DNA from: Arthrobacter sp. SLBN-83
GTDB lineage: Bacteria; Actinomycetota; Actinomycetes; Actinomycetales; Micrococcaceae
Direction: 5' to 3'
Assembly: GCF_006715285.1 (NCBI RefSeq)
Contig: NZ_VFMX01000001.1
Coordinates: 1,798,001-1,862,000, forward strand
DNA length: 64,000 nucleotides
The translations under genes and the position numbers were made by a program. Positions 1 to 8,755 of the stretch are shown one piece after another. The notes below the pieces were generated by a model. It ran no database searches. It saw only the letters and a program-made list of their open reading frames with translations, and was not told the origin of the DNA. How positions within the stretch are numbered: position 1 is the first letter of the stretch; each line of letters begins with the position of its first letter.

Positions 1-45
1 CTGGACATGCTCAAGGAGATCGTGGGCTCCATCAGCGTCGGCTGA
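1..45 (+). CDS. C-terminal end of an unidentified protein (partial)
   Basis: The window opens inside a coding frame that ends at a TGA at 43-45. The visible tail is LDMLKEIVGSISVG. It is far too short to assign a function. Codon use is GC-rich like the neighbours. The next gene (trmB) is convergent, so this one is not in the same operon. Confidence 0.5.
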   Translation: MDMLKEIVGSISVG

Positions 46-72
46 ACGTCCCGCCCGGGTTGGCCGGAAGGC

Positions 73-996
73 TCAGCGCCGGCGGTAGCAGAGGTCGAAA
101 ATCAACCTGCCGGCCTCGTGGGCCTTTGCCTCGAAGCTGGTCCTGATCCGGCCCTCGAAGCGCGGTGCCCATCCGCCCGTTTCATCCACGCCTTCGTTGG
201 GGCCGGTGTGTTCCGTGCTCACGGGCGCACCTCCCTCGCGGACGGGCGCGCCGCCCACCACGGATTCGACGCCGGACTGCCACACCTGGGTCAGTGGGCT
301 TTCAGGGCCACGCCGCTCGCCGGTGTGCAGGTTCTCGAAGTCCGTTGACGCTGACATCACGTCCCGGACGTGGACGGCATAGTTGGACCAGTCGGTGGCG
401 ATCCTGAACAGGCCGCCCGGTTTCAGGGCCCGTGCCGCCAGGCTGGCGAACTCGGGCTGGATGAGCCTGCGCTTGTGGTGCCGTGACTTGTGCCAGGGGT
501 CAGGGAAAAAGACCCACAGTTCGCTGACCGAGCCCTCGGGCAGCATGGTGGCCAGTACTTCCGGGGCATTTGCCTCCACCACCCGGACATTGTCCAGGCC
601 ACGGCTGTTGATCTTGATGATGGTGTTGGCCAGGCCCGGGGTGTAAACCTCCACGGCCAGGAAGTTCGTGTCCGGGTTCTGTTCCGCCGCATGGCAGATG
701 GCATCGCCAAGGCCCGAACCGATCTCGACGATAAGCGGGGCATCGCGGCCGAACTCAGCCGCCGCGTCAAAGACGTAGTCGGGGTGGACCGAGGTGTTGG
801 CCACGTGCCGCGGTACGTCGACGGCCCAGCGCTCGGCATGCTCAGCCCAGGCGGCCTGCCGCCGGCCCTGCAGTCGGGTTCCGCGGCGAACGAAACTGAC
901 CGGACGGCCGCCGTACGTGCCAAAGGAGGCCTGGGTTCCGGGCGTCACGGGCCTTGGGACATGCGGCTGCTGGGGGTTTTCAGGGGATTCGCTCAT
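73..996 (-). CDS. trmB: tRNA (guanine-N7-)-methyltransferase
   Basis: A 307-residue TrmB that methylates G46 of tRNA variable loops using SAM. The N-terminal ~65 residues are a lineage-specific extension. The Rossmann fold follows, with the SAM motif VEIGSGLGDAI and the family signature FFPDPWHKSRHHKRRL, whose PDPW and KxRHxKRR segments are diagnostic. The frame stays open about 85 codons further upstream. I chose the ATG at 996 (MSESPEN) because GGAAGG lies directly before it and the upstream residues look like noise. The gene is convergent with the gene ending at 45 and is followed upstream by a small membrane protein on the same strand. Confidence 0.93.
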   Translation of the reverse strand: MSESPENPQQPHVPRPVTPGTQASFGTYGGRPVSFVRRGTRLQGRRQAAWAEHAERWAVDVPRHVANTSVHPDYVFDAAAEFGRDAPLIVEIGSGLGDAICHAAEQNPDTNFLAVEVYTPGLANTIIKINSRGLDNVRVVEANAPEVLATMLPEGSVSELWVFFPDPWHKSRHHKRRLIQPEFASLAARALKPGGLFRIATDWSNYAVHVRDVMSASTDFENLHTGERRGPESPLTQVWQSGVESVVGGAPVREGGAPVSTEHTGPNEGVDETGGWAPRFEGRIRTSFEAKAHEAGRLIFDLCYRRR

Positions 997-1058
997 CCCT
1001 TCCAGAATAGCGCCGCGGAAACGGGCGGAGGATCTTGGTGACCGGAACATGCCTGTGG

Positions 1059-1502
1059 TCAGAAAACGCCGATGAGGTCGAGCGCCGGACCGAGGGCAAG
1101 GGCGAACACCAGACCGCAGATACAAAGGGCAACAGCCGCCGCGGACCAACTTCCTGATCCGCGTGGCAACTGTTTTAGCGCTGGGAGGGCCTGGCGGAGA
1201 CCGAGCGAGGCGAAAAGGACCGGCAGGCTGAACAGCACGAAGGGCGTCACCCACGGCCTGTCGGAATGGCCGTTGTCCGAATAGGTCATCAACATGGCGA
1301 ACATGGAAGCAGGCGCGGTGAGGATCATGCTTGCAGGGGCAAGGATCGCCAGGACCAGGGTGTTGGTGGCTTTGCTGTTGGCTCCCGCGTTGCCTGATCC
1401 TTCGTTTCCAGGCCCATTGTTGCCCGGCCCGTTGTTGCCGGCCCCGGTGCGCGTACTTTCTTCGCGTGCCGGGCCCGCTTCCGGTTTTGGCCCTTTTTCC
1501 AT
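1059..1502 (-). CDS. Small membrane protein with Gly-Asn-rich N-terminus, unknown function
   Basis: I do not recognise a family. The start at 1502 (MEKGPKPEAG) has a strong ribosome site, AGGGGAG, five bases upstream. The protein is 147 residues. The first ~45 are hydrophilic with short GNNGPGN-type repeats, then come about four hydrophobic segments (LVLAILAPASMIL, PFVLFSLPVLFASLGL, AAAVALCICGLVFALAL). It lies upstream of trmB on the same strand with a 62-nt gap, so cotranscription is possible. The open frame extends upstream to 1790, but that part overlaps the divergent MFS gene and lacks a good start site. Confidence 0.6.
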   Translation of the reverse strand: MEKGPKPEAGPAREESTRTGAGNNGPGNNGPGNEGSGNAGANSKATNTLVLAILAPASMILTAPASMFAMLMTYSDNGHSDRPWVTPFVLFSLPVLFASLGLRQALPALKQLPRGSGSWSAAAVALCICGLVFALALGPALDLIGVF

Positions 1503-1638
1503 GATGCTCCCCTCGGTTGATGCAGCCAGTTGCGCGGCCGCGGCTGCTTTCAACCTATGAAGTTGCAGGAAAGGCAAGAAGCCGCCTCTTCCCCTATGTG
1601 GAAAACCCGCATCTGCGGTCTCCTGCAAGAATGGGCCC

Positions 1639-2985
1639 ATGAAGGACGCAAGGAATGCCGAGGCAAGGAAGCAGCGGCGAAGGACAGACTCCGGGGACTC
1701 CCAGGGCGGGACCCGTACCGGCAGCAGCCTGGTGGACCTCAGCACCCTGGTGGATGCGGAAATCGATGAACTCCCCGCGGCAGCACCCACCCGGGTGGGC
1801 AGCCGCCGGGCCCTGGCTTACCTGGGGGTGTGCCTGGTCCTGATCGGCCTGAATCTGCGCAGTGTCTTTTCCAGCCTTTCCGCAGTCCTTCCGGAAGTGA
1901 CTTCCCAGGCCGCCCTGCCGGGCTGGTCGGTGGTGGTGCTGACCACCGTCCCCGTGACACTGCTCGGCGTATTCGCGCCGCTCGCCCCGGTCCTGGCCCG
2001 CAGGTTCGGGGCTGAACGCGTGCTGCTGGGGGCCATGGCATTGCTGACCGCGGGGCTGCTGCTGCGGCCCGTGGACACCGGGGCAGGCACGGGCGGCGCC
2101 GGCCACCTGCCGGCCCTCCTGCTTGGTACCGCTGCCTGCGGTGCGGCGATCGCACTGTGCAATGTGCTGCTCCCCGGCCTGGTGAAGCGCGATTTTCCCC
2201 ACCGGCTGGGACTCATGGGCGGCCTCTACACCACCGCCATCTGTGCGTCCGCCGCGCTGGGAGCCGGGTTCACCTACCCGGTCTACACGGCGACGGGGGA
2301 GTGGACCAAGGCGCTGTGGGTGTGGGCGCTGCCCGCCGCCGTCGTGCTTCTGCTGTTCCTGCCCGTAGCCGTACGGCAGGGGACCGTCCGGCACGAGGCA
2401 GTGCGGGACGGCGTGAACGTGTGGCGCTCCCCGGTGGCCTGGCAGGTGACCATCTTCATGGTGCTGCAGGCCATGATGTCCTTCAGCGGCTTCGCCTGGC
2501 TGGCGCCCATCCTCCGTGAGAGGGGCGTTGACGGTGCCACCGCAGGGCTGATTGTTGCCGTCTGCATTGTGCTGCAGATGCTGGGCTCGCTGTTTGCCCC
2601 TGCCCTGGCCGCCCGGTTCCGGGACCAGCGGGCCATCAACACGGTGGTGGCACTGATGACCGGCGGCGGATTCGTGCTGAGCATCCTGGGTCCGCTCAAC
2701 CTCATCTGGGTGTGGGCCGGCCTGCTGGGGCTGGGGCAGGGAAGCCTCACCGCCGCGGCGCTGACCCTGATCATGCTCCGCACCCGCGACGGGCACACCG
2801 CCGCCCACCTGTCCGGCATGATGCAGGGTGTGGGCTACGGGGTGGGCTCCACGGGAACCCTCATGGTGGGACAGTTGCATCAGGCCACCGGGTCCTTCGT
2901 GCCCGCCGGCGTCCTGTTCACGGTGGTGGGCCTGCTCGCGGCGGTCTTTGGCTACCGTTCGGGCCGGAACCGGTTCGTGGAGTAG
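1639..2985 (+). CDS. MFS transporter, CynX/NimT family
   Basis: A 448-residue, 12-segment major facilitator. A ~55-residue polar N-terminus precedes the first membrane helix (ALAYLGVCLVLIGLNLRSVF). The LNLRxxF motif and the PVTLLGVFAPLAPVLARRFG loop are typical of the CynX/NimT branch, known for cyanate or 2-nitroimidazole transport. The substrate cannot be read from sequence. The ATG at 1639 has no clear Shine-Dalgarno site; AGAAT lies 7 nt upstream, so the message may be leaderless. The next MFS gene follows after 6 nt, so the two are probably cotranscribed. Confidence 0.85.
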   Translation: MKDARNAEARKQRRRTDSGDSQGGTRTGSSLVDLSTLVDAEIDELPAAAPTRVGSRRALAYLGVCLVLIGLNLRSVFSSLSAVLPEVTSQAALPGWSVVVLTTVPVTLLGVFAPLAPVLARRFGAERVLLGAMALLTAGLLLRPVDTGAGTGGAGHLPALLLGTAACGAAIALCNVLLPGLVKRDFPHRLGLMGGLYTTAICASAALGAGFTYPVYTATGEWTKALWVWALPAAVVLLLFLPVAVRQGTVRHEAVRDGVNVWRSPVAWQVTIFMVLQAMMSFSGFAWLAPILRERGVDGATAGLIVAVCIVLQMLGSLFAPALAARFRDQRAINTVVALMTGGGFVLSILGPLNLIWVWAGLLGLGQGSLTAAALTLIMLRTRDGHTAAHLSGMMQGVGYGVGSTGTLMVGQLHQATGSFVPAGVLFTVVGLLAAVFGYRSGRNRFVE

Positions 2986-2991
2986 GACGCC

Positions 2992-4407
2992 GTGCGGGAC
3001 TCCACCCTTCCGGCCGCCCATTCCGCCACCGGGATCTTCCGGCCCCCGTACCTTTTGGTGACCATCGGTACATGCGCCCTGGTGTTCCTTGCCGCGTTCG
3101 AGTCCCTGGCCGTCACCACCATCATGCCGCTGGTCAGCCGGGAGCTGAACGGCGGGAGCCTCTACGCCCTGGCCTTCGCCGGGCCGTTGGCAACAGGTGT
3201 GATCGGCATGGTGGGAGCCGGCAACTGGTCCGACCGGCGCGGGCCTGCCATGCCGTTGTACGCCTCCGTGTCGCTGTTTGTGCTGGGACTCCTGATTGCG
3301 GGCACCTCGGTGTCGATGCCGATGCTCGTCGCGGGCCGCCTGGTCCAGGGGCTCGGCGGCGGCGCCCTGACTGTTTCGCTCTACGTGCTGGTGGCGCGCT
3401 TCTTTCCGGGCCCGCTGCACCCGCGGATCTTCGCCGCGTTCTCCGCTGCGTGGGTGGTCCCCTCATTGGTGGGACCGTTCGCCGCCGGCGTGGTGGCCCA
3501 GGTCTTCAGCTGGCACTGGGTGTTCCTGGGCGTGGTGGGACTCGTCATTCCCGCGCTGGCGATGATCGTGCCTGTACTCCGGAGCCCGGACGAGCCTGAA
3601 GGGACCAGCCAGCCGGAAGCCACAGGCCGGCCAGGCCAACCCGTCCCGCCGTGGGCCCTGGGCCGGCTCGGGTGGGCCGCGCTGGCAGCGCTCGCGGTGC
3701 TGGGCCTCAACCTCTCGGCCGACGTCAGCGTCCCCTCGTTTCCCGCAGCCACGGCACTGCTGGCCTTGGCCGCCGTCGTCCTTGCCCTGGTGGCCGTCCG
3801 GCCCTTGGTGCCCCGCGGTACCCTGGCCGCCCGGCGCGGATTGCCCAGCGTGATCCTGGCACGCGGGCTGGCGTCGGCGTCGTTCTTTGGCGCGGAGGTC
3901 TACCTTCCCTACCTGCTGATCGACCAGTACGCGTTCCCGCCCACCCTGGCTGGCCTGACTCTGACCGGGGGAGCGCTGGCCTGGGCCGGCGCTGCGGCGG
4001 TCCAGGGCCGGCTGGGGTCCCGGCTGCCGCACCAAAGCGCGGTGCAGGCCGGCTCACTGATGGTCCTTGCGGCGGTGCTCCTGGCCCTGGCCACCACGGC
4101 GTTGCACTGGCCGGCCGCCATCGCCATCGTGGGCTGGGTCCTGGCCGGCGGTGGCATGGGCCTGCTCTACCCCCGCCTCAGCGTGATGACCCTGGCGCTC
4201 TCCACCAAGGAAAATGAGGGCTTCAACAGCTCCGCCATGTCCATTTCCGACTCCCTGGGCGGTGCGCTGTCGCTGGCCACCACGGGGATAGTCTTTGCGG
4301 CATTTACGACGGCGGTCCAGTCCTTCGCGGGCGTCCTCGCCTTCACCGCGGCCATTGCAGTCGGCGCCGCGCTGGTAGCGCCCCGGGTTACCAGCCGTAC
4401 GCGCTGA
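2992..4407 (+). CDS. MFS multidrug-type exporter
   Basis: A 471-residue major facilitator of the drug:H+ antiporter kind with about 14 predicted helices. Early residues LAAFESLAVTTIMPLVSREL match motif D1 of the EmrB/QacA group, and NWSDRRGPAMPLY is the loop 2-3 motif A (G-x-x-x-D-R-x-G-R type). A longer cytoplasmic loop near residues 195-225 (EPEGTSQPEATGRPGQP) divides the halves. It starts at GTG 2992, six bases after the upstream CynX-like transporter, and is probably translationally coupled to it. Drug specificity is unknown. Confidence 0.85.
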   Translation: MRDSTLPAAHSATGIFRPPYLLVTIGTCALVFLAAFESLAVTTIMPLVSRELNGGSLYALAFAGPLATGVIGMVGAGNWSDRRGPAMPLYASVSLFVLGLLIAGTSVSMPMLVAGRLVQGLGGGALTVSLYVLVARFFPGPLHPRIFAAFSAAWVVPSLVGPFAAGVVAQVFSWHWVFLGVVGLVIPALAMIVPVLRSPDEPEGTSQPEATGRPGQPVPPWALGRLGWAALAALAVLGLNLSADVSVPSFPAATALLALAAVVLALVAVRPLVPRGTLAARRGLPSVILARGLASASFFGAEVYLPYLLIDQYAFPPTLAGLTLTGGALAWAGAAAVQGRLGSRLPHQSAVQAGSLMVLAAVLLALATTALHWPAAIAIVGWVLAGGGMGLLYPRLSVMTLALSTKENEGFNSSAMSISDSLGGALSLATTGIVFAAFTTAVQSFAGVLAFTAAIAVGAALVAPRVTSRTR

Positions 4408-4433
4408 ACCAGCCGGACAGCCGAAGGAGACGG

Positions 4434-5207
4434 TCAGGCGAGCCGGGTTGCGCGCAGCACCACGTCGGCGATGACCGCTTCCTGCCCCTCCGGGCCGGTC
4501 ACCGGCCGTTCCCGTGACGTGAGGACCTCCAGCTGCCACTCCGGGCGGCCATTGGAATCACGCCGGTCCAGCCCGAGCTCCTGCACCAGCTGGTCCCCGG
4601 TGTAGAACATGCCGGCATGGTGGTGTGCGGGGCCCCAGGGCGGCAGCCGGTCCGGGTGGTGGCCAACCACCAGCAGGGTCCCGCCCGGTTTGACCGCTCC
4701 GGCGGCGGTCCGGAGGGGAACCCGCCAGTCGAGCTCCTGGGAGTGCAGGAACTGTGACGTCACCAGATCGTAGGAAGCTTCCGGCTGCCACTGCGTCAGG
4801 TCCGCCAGCTGCCAGCTGATCCGGCTTCCGATCCCACCGTTGGACGCCTGTACGCTTTCCCGGGCAAGTTCGGCCAGCTCGTGTGAATGCGCCCTTTCCA
4901 GGGCGACGGCGGAAACGTCGACGGCGGTCACGGACCAGCCCTGCTGCGCAAGCCAGATGGCGTCGGCACCTTCGCCGCAGCCCAGTTCCAGCGCCTTTCC
5001 AGGACGCAGGCCGCCGGCTTCGCGGACCAGCTGCGGGTTCGGCTTTCCGCTCCAGAGCCGTGCCTTGGTGCGGTACCGCTCGTCCCAAACGGACGCGGCA
5101 TCAATGCTGCCGCCGGCCGCCTCCGGTGCGCCGCCGCCGTCGTGCGCCTGGTTCCCGTGCGCTTCCTGCTGGGGCCTGTCCTGATGCTCCTCCGGGTGTT
5201 CGTTCAT
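4434..5207 (-). CDS. Class I SAM-dependent methyltransferase
   Basis: A 257-residue methyltransferase with a ~40-residue polar N-terminus. Motif I is ALELGCGEGADAIWLAQQGWSVTAVDVS (continued by SAVAL), motif II includes the acidic VDVS strand, and YDLVTSQFLHSQ is motif post-II. The layout resembles TehB-like and thiopurine-type small-molecule methyltransferases. It converges with the MFS pair and is divergent from the DEAD-box helicase leader. The substrate is unknown; the neighbouring exporters suggest, but do not show, a detoxification role. Confidence 0.8.
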   Translation of the reverse strand: MNEHPEEHQDRPQQEAHGNQAHDGGGAPEAAGGSIDAASVWDERYRTKARLWSGKPNPQLVREAGGLRPGKALELGCGEGADAIWLAQQGWSVTAVDVSAVALERAHSHELAELARESVQASNGGIGSRISWQLADLTQWQPEASYDLVTSQFLHSQELDWRVPLRTAAGAVKPGGTLLVVGHHPDRLPPWGPAHHHAGMFYTGDQLVQELGLDRRDSNGRPEWQLEVLTSRERPVTGPEGQEAVIADVVLRATRLA

Positions 5208-5270
5208 GCGTCAACACTGCCCCGCCGGGCCTCCCTTGGCAACGTCGCGGAAGGGTGCCGGGCGGCGGGA

Positions 5271-5279
5271 TGCTAGACT
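5271..5279 (+). promoter_or_regulatory. Extended -10 promoter for the helicase leader
   Basis: TGC-TAGACT (5271-5279) is an extended -10 element. No convincing -35 is seen at 16-18 nt. Transcription from about 5286 would give a leader of roughly 240 nt before the helicase ATG at 5526. Confidence 0.45.
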
Positions 5280-5289
5280 GGGGGAACTT

Positions 5290-5368
5290 GATGTGCAGTG
5301 ATGCCCGCCTGCTCCGCGTCTGGAGATCCTTTCCAGGGAGTGGGCTTTCTTCATGTGAGAGGCACATC
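5290..5368 (+). ncRNA. Candidate structured 5' leader RNA of the DEAD-box helicase
   Basis: The stretch 5208-5525 between genes is 318 nt. It holds nested complementary segments: GATGTGC (5290-5296) with GCACATC (5362-5368) closes a domain. Inside it GCC (5307-5309) can pair with GGC (5343-5345), CTCC (5312-5315) with GGAG (5337-5340), and CTGGA (5320-5324) with TCCAG (5332-5336), leaving a 7-nt loop. A second hairpin, GGCTGT/ACAG, lies near 5405-5430. The helicase has only a weak ribosome site in an A-rich stretch, so the leader may control translation, as in cold-shock mRNAs. This is inference from pairing by eye, not a known Rfam match. Confidence 0.4.
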
Positions 5369-5525
5369 CTGCGTCGATGAACGCGTTCCATTTGGTCCCG
5401 GCCGGCTGTCCTTATTTACAGCGCCCGGTTGATCACCTGACTTTTCTTCGGCGAAACCCCTGGTCCAACCGGCATCGGGGGCCGATATCCGCCCGGATAC
5501 CGCCAGAAAGACCGTAAAAAACTAC

Positions 5526-7403
5526 ATGACTACTTTTGCTGCCCTCGGTACTCCCAAGGCACTTGCAGACACCCTTTCCGCGCAGGGAATCGTTGAACCG
5601 TTCCCCATCCAGGTCAAGACCCTTCCGGACACGCTGTCTGGTCGCGACGTCCTGGGCCGCGGCCGGACCGGATCCGGTAAAACCATCGCTTTCGCCATCC
5701 CGCTTGTAGCAAGACTCGCTGAGCGGGAAGCCAAGCACTTCCGCAAGCCCGGCCGCCCCATGGGCCTGGTCCTGGCGCCCACCCGTGAACTGGCCACCCA
5801 GATCAACGCCACCATCGAGCCCTTGGCCAAGGCCGCCGGGCTGAACACCACCGTGATCTACGGCGGCATCTCCCAGGCCCGCCAGGAAAAGGCACTGCGC
5901 GCCGGCGTCGACATCGTCATCGCCTGCCCCGGCCGCCTGGAGGACCTGATCCGCCAGCGCATCCTCACCCTTGAGGCCGTGGAAATCACTGTCCTGGACG
6001 AGGCCGACCACATGGCCGACCTCGGCTTCCTGCCCGTGGTCAAGAAGCTCATGGACATGACCCCCAGCCAGGGCCAGCGGCTGCTCTTCTCCGCCACCCT
6101 GGACAACGGCGTGGACAAGATCGTCCAGCGCTACCTGTCCAACCCGCTCACCCACTCGGTGGATGATCCGCAGGCAGCGGTGACCACCATGGAGCACCAC
6201 GTGCTGGTGGTCAACGACCAGACCGTCAAGAAGCAGCTGATCGTGGAGCTCGCCTCAGGCGCCGGCCGCCGCGTCCTCTTCATGCGGACCAAGCACCACG
6301 CCCGCAAGCTGGCCAAGACCTTGACCGACGCCGGCATCCCCGCCGTCGACCTGCACGGCAACCTCTCGCAGAACGCCCGTGACCGCAACCTGGCCGAATT
6401 CTCCAACGGTGACGTGCGCGTCCTGGTGGCCACCGACGTCGCAGCCCGCGGCGTGCACGTTGACGACGTCGAACTGGTCATCCACGTGGACCCGCCCACC
6501 GAGCACAAGGCGTACCTGCACCGCTCCGGCCGCACCGCCCGTGCCGGCTCCGACGGCACCGTGGTCACCCTGACCCTGCCCGAGCAGCAGACCGACGTGA
6601 AGAAGCTCATGAAGGCCGCCGGCGTGGACGTCAGCTTCGAACGCGTCACTGCCAACTCGCCTATCGTGGCTGAACTGGTTGGCGATATTGCGGAGAAGGT
6701 TGACCCCCGCACCCGTGCCGCGCTCCTGGCAGCCAAAGCCCCCAAGCAGGGCGGCGGCACCTCCACCGGAGCCAACGCCGAGCGCAAGCGTGCACGCCGC
6801 CAGGCTGCCCCCACCGCCGGTGGCCGTGGCGGTCGCGGCAAGGTTGCAGCAGAGGCAGTACGTACCGACGTACCCCGTGCCGAGCGCCGGGCTGTCGCCT
6901 TCGAAGGCCGTACTGAAGCCCGGGCAGCCTTCGACCGCAACGCCGAGCAGAATGAGGACCGCGCAGTAGCCGCAGCAGCTGCCCGCCGCAACGCCCGCGG
7001 CCGCGGCACGGCTTCCACGCACCGCAATGACGTTCCCGCAGCAGGTGGCCGCTCATCGGCCGGCCGCGGATCGAACGGCCGTGCAGCTGAGGGCCGCGGC
7101 GATTCCCGGATCACCCGCAGCGAGGCTCCCCGCGGCGGCACGGGCCGCCCCGCCTCCGGTGGACGCGGCGCTTCCGGCGGACGGCCAGCAACCGGCGGCG
7201 GCCAGCGCAGTGGTCGCCCGGCGACCGGACAGCGCGCAGCAGCAACCGGCGGCAGCAAGGCCGTCTGGTCATCCAACACCGGGGGCACCTCCGGCGGTTC
7301 GTTCGGCTCCGGCAACGGCGGCAACGGCGGTTCAGGCCGTCCGGCCCGCAGCGGCCCGCGCCGCGCATCCGCCCCGGCCTCAAACGAGCGCCGCGGACGG
7401 TAG
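5526..7403 (+). CDS. DEAD/DEAH-box ATP-dependent RNA helicase with RGG-like tail
   Basis: A 625-residue helicase. The conserved core spans about residues 1-385: Q motif (FPIQVKTLP), motif I (GRGRTGSGKT), Ia (PTRELA), II (DEAD in VLDEADHM), III (SAT), IV (VLFMRT), V (ATDVAARGVHV) and VI (HRSGRTARAG). The remaining ~230 residues are low complexity, rich in Arg, Gly, Ala and Ser (GGRGGRGK, GGRGASGGR), an RNA-binding tail typical of RhlE/CshA-like enzymes that remodel mRNA or rRNA, often in the cold. The ATG at 5526 follows a ~240-nt leader and has only an AGAAAG-like site about 14 nt away. The gene stands alone. Confidence 0.93.
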   Translation: MTTFAALGTPKALADTLSAQGIVEPFPIQVKTLPDTLSGRDVLGRGRTGSGKTIAFAIPLVARLAEREAKHFRKPGRPMGLVLAPTRELATQINATIEPLAKAAGLNTTVIYGGISQARQEKALRAGVDIVIACPGRLEDLIRQRILTLEAVEITVLDEADHMADLGFLPVVKKLMDMTPSQGQRLLFSATLDNGVDKIVQRYLSNPLTHSVDDPQAAVTTMEHHVLVVNDQTVKKQLIVELASGAGRRVLFMRTKHHARKLAKTLTDAGIPAVDLHGNLSQNARDRNLAEFSNGDVRVLVATDVAARGVHVDDVELVIHVDPPTEHKAYLHRSGRTARAGSDGTVVTLTLPEQQTDVKKLMKAAGVDVSFERVTANSPIVAELVGDIAEKVDPRTRAALLAAKAPKQGGGTSTGANAERKRARRQAAPTAGGRGGRGKVAAEAVRTDVPRAERRAVAFEGRTEARAAFDRNAEQNEDRAVAAAAARRNARGRGTASTHRNDVPAAGGRSSAGRGSNGRAAEGRGDSRITRSEAPRGGTGRPASGGRGASGGRPATGGGQRSGRPATGQRAAATGGSKAVWSSNTGGTSGGSFGSGNGGNGGSGRPARSGPRRASAPASNERRGR

Positions 7404-7470
7404 TCCCCACCGGCCCCCTCGCCTCGCAAGCTCGGCCAGGGAACCCTGCCGGCGTGGGCCCCGCCCAGCC

Positions 7471-7532
7471 CATCGAGTGCTCCGATAACGTCGTTTAGGA
7501 GGTTCTAAACGACAGTTGCGGAGCACTCGATG
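7471..7532. repeat. Long intergenic inverted repeat (28-nt arms)
   Basis: Outer arms CATCGAGTGCTCCG (7471-7484) and CGGAGCACTCGATG (7519-7532) are perfect complements. Inner arms TCGTTTAG (7491-7498) and CTAAACGA (7505-7512) are also perfect, with a near-complementary TAAC/GTTG bulge between. The turn is only GAGGTT (7499-7504). It lies between the helicase and a convergent permease. It could be a bidirectional terminator, although no T-run follows, or a REP/MITE-like dispersed element. Confidence 0.75.
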
Positions 7533-7589
7533 CGTTTAACCGGTTGGCAGCCGGGACAGGTGGCCGCGGCTGCCTGGCCGCGGGCCTGC

Positions 7590-8705
7590 TCAGCTCAGCG
7601 CCGCCATGGCGACCGCGCCCACCAGGCCCAGTCCCATCACCGCAGCTGCCGTGGCTGCGATCACCCGGCCGGGGAAGGCCCCGCGGACCATAAGCATCGA
7701 CGGCAGGCTTAGGGCGGGCAGGGTCAGCACCAGGGCCCCCAGGGGAACCATTCCCACTCCAGCGGCCATCAGCGCGCCGATGATGGGGATCTCCGCGGCC
7801 GTCGGGATCACGAACAGGGTGCCGACGACGGCGAGCAGGACGGCTGCAAGCACGCCCCACGATGCGAGCGTGCCGGCCTCCGGGAACAGCCAGCCACGGA
7901 AGGCGCCCAGGAGCATCACCACCACGGCATATTCCGGCAGGAGGCGCACCGACAACCGGGCCAGGGCCTTGGTGAACCTGCCGACAGCGCCCGCGGCAGT
8001 CACATTTTCCGCCGGCCCCTCCATCGGTTCGGCCACGCTGGTCCCTTTTGCCAGGCGGCTCACGAGCAGCGTGACGCCAAAGACAAGGATCACGCCGGTG
8101 CCCACGCGGACGGCGACGAACTGCCAGGGGAGCACAAAGCCCATGAATGCCAGGGCTGCCGGATTGAGAACAGGGTTGCCCAGCCCGTAAGCGAGCGCCG
8201 AGCTGACCGGGACCCCTCTGCGGCGAACATTTAACGCGACGGGGGCTGCGCAGCACGTGCACATCATGGACGACATTGACAGGAGTCCGCCGCAGACCGT
8301 GCTCGCCGCCGGGCCACGCGTGGCCTGGAACAACGCGAGCAACCGGCGCGCCGGAAGAAACGCCTCCACCGCGGCAGCCACGAGCAGCCCGGCCACGAGC
8401 GCCTGCCAGATAGACCCGACGTAACCCAGGCTGTACTCGATGGCCGCATTCCACGAGGGGGCAGGCGGCGCACTTGCCTTTCCGGACAGGATGGAGTTGC
8501 CCAATGAGTGGCTGCCCGCCACCGCCGGGATCTTGAGGGCGTAGGGGTACCACTTGGCCCAGATGAGGACCGCGATGGCTATCCCGGCCGTGGCCAGCGT
8601 TCCCACGAGCACTGCCCGCCGGGCTCGCACGGCCGAATCCGGCGCCAGCTCCTGGTCCAGCCGCCCGTTGTCCTGGGGGTCGATACCCACCGCGATGTCC
8701 TTCAT
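7590..8705 (-). CDS. Permease of the YraQ/UPF0718 (ArsP-like) family
   Basis: A 371-residue integral membrane protein with about 8-10 helices. After a polar N-terminus and a first helix (AVLVGTLATAGIAIAVLIW) it has the family motif SMSSMMCTCCAAPVALNVRRRG, a Cys-rich half repeated in function by GLGNPVLNPAALAFMGFVLPW. In ArsP such cysteines bind organoarsenicals; in other YraQ proteins the substrate is unknown. A run of open frame extends to GTG 8777 inside the upstream gene. I prefer ATG 8705 (MKDIAVGID), which lies 51 nt past the upstream stop with AGAAAGG about 13 nt before it. Same strand as the MBL hydrolase. Confidence 0.82.
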   Translation of the reverse strand: MKDIAVGIDPQDNGRLDQELAPDSAVRARRAVLVGTLATAGIAIAVLIWAKWYPYALKIPAVAGSHSLGNSILSGKASAPPAPSWNAAIEYSLGYVGSIWQALVAGLLVAAAVEAFLPARRLLALFQATRGPAASTVCGGLLSMSSMMCTCCAAPVALNVRRRGVPVSSALAYGLGNPVLNPAALAFMGFVLPWQFVAVRVGTGVILVFGVTLLVSRLAKGTSVAEPMEGPAENVTAAGAVGRFTKALARLSVRLLPEYAVVVMLLGAFRGWLFPEAGTLASWGVLAAVLLAVVGTLFVIPTAAEIPIIGALMAAGVGMVPLGALVLTLPALSLPSMLMVRGAFPGRVIAATAAAVMGLGLVGAVAMAALS

Positions 8706-8755
8706 GCGTCCGGCGGAACCTTTCTTCGTGGGACTTGGCGGCAGCTGGCTAATCA

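Noticed and set aside
997..1254. An 86-residue N-terminal extension of TrmB
   Set aside because: Residues are Arg/Pro-rich noise overlapping the upstream gene; a ribosome site supports the shorter form.
1594..3420. A 608-codon minus-strand frame across the first two MFS genes
   Set aside because: Its translation is rich in Gln, His, Gly and Arg without any domain, and it crosses two genuine transporter genes.
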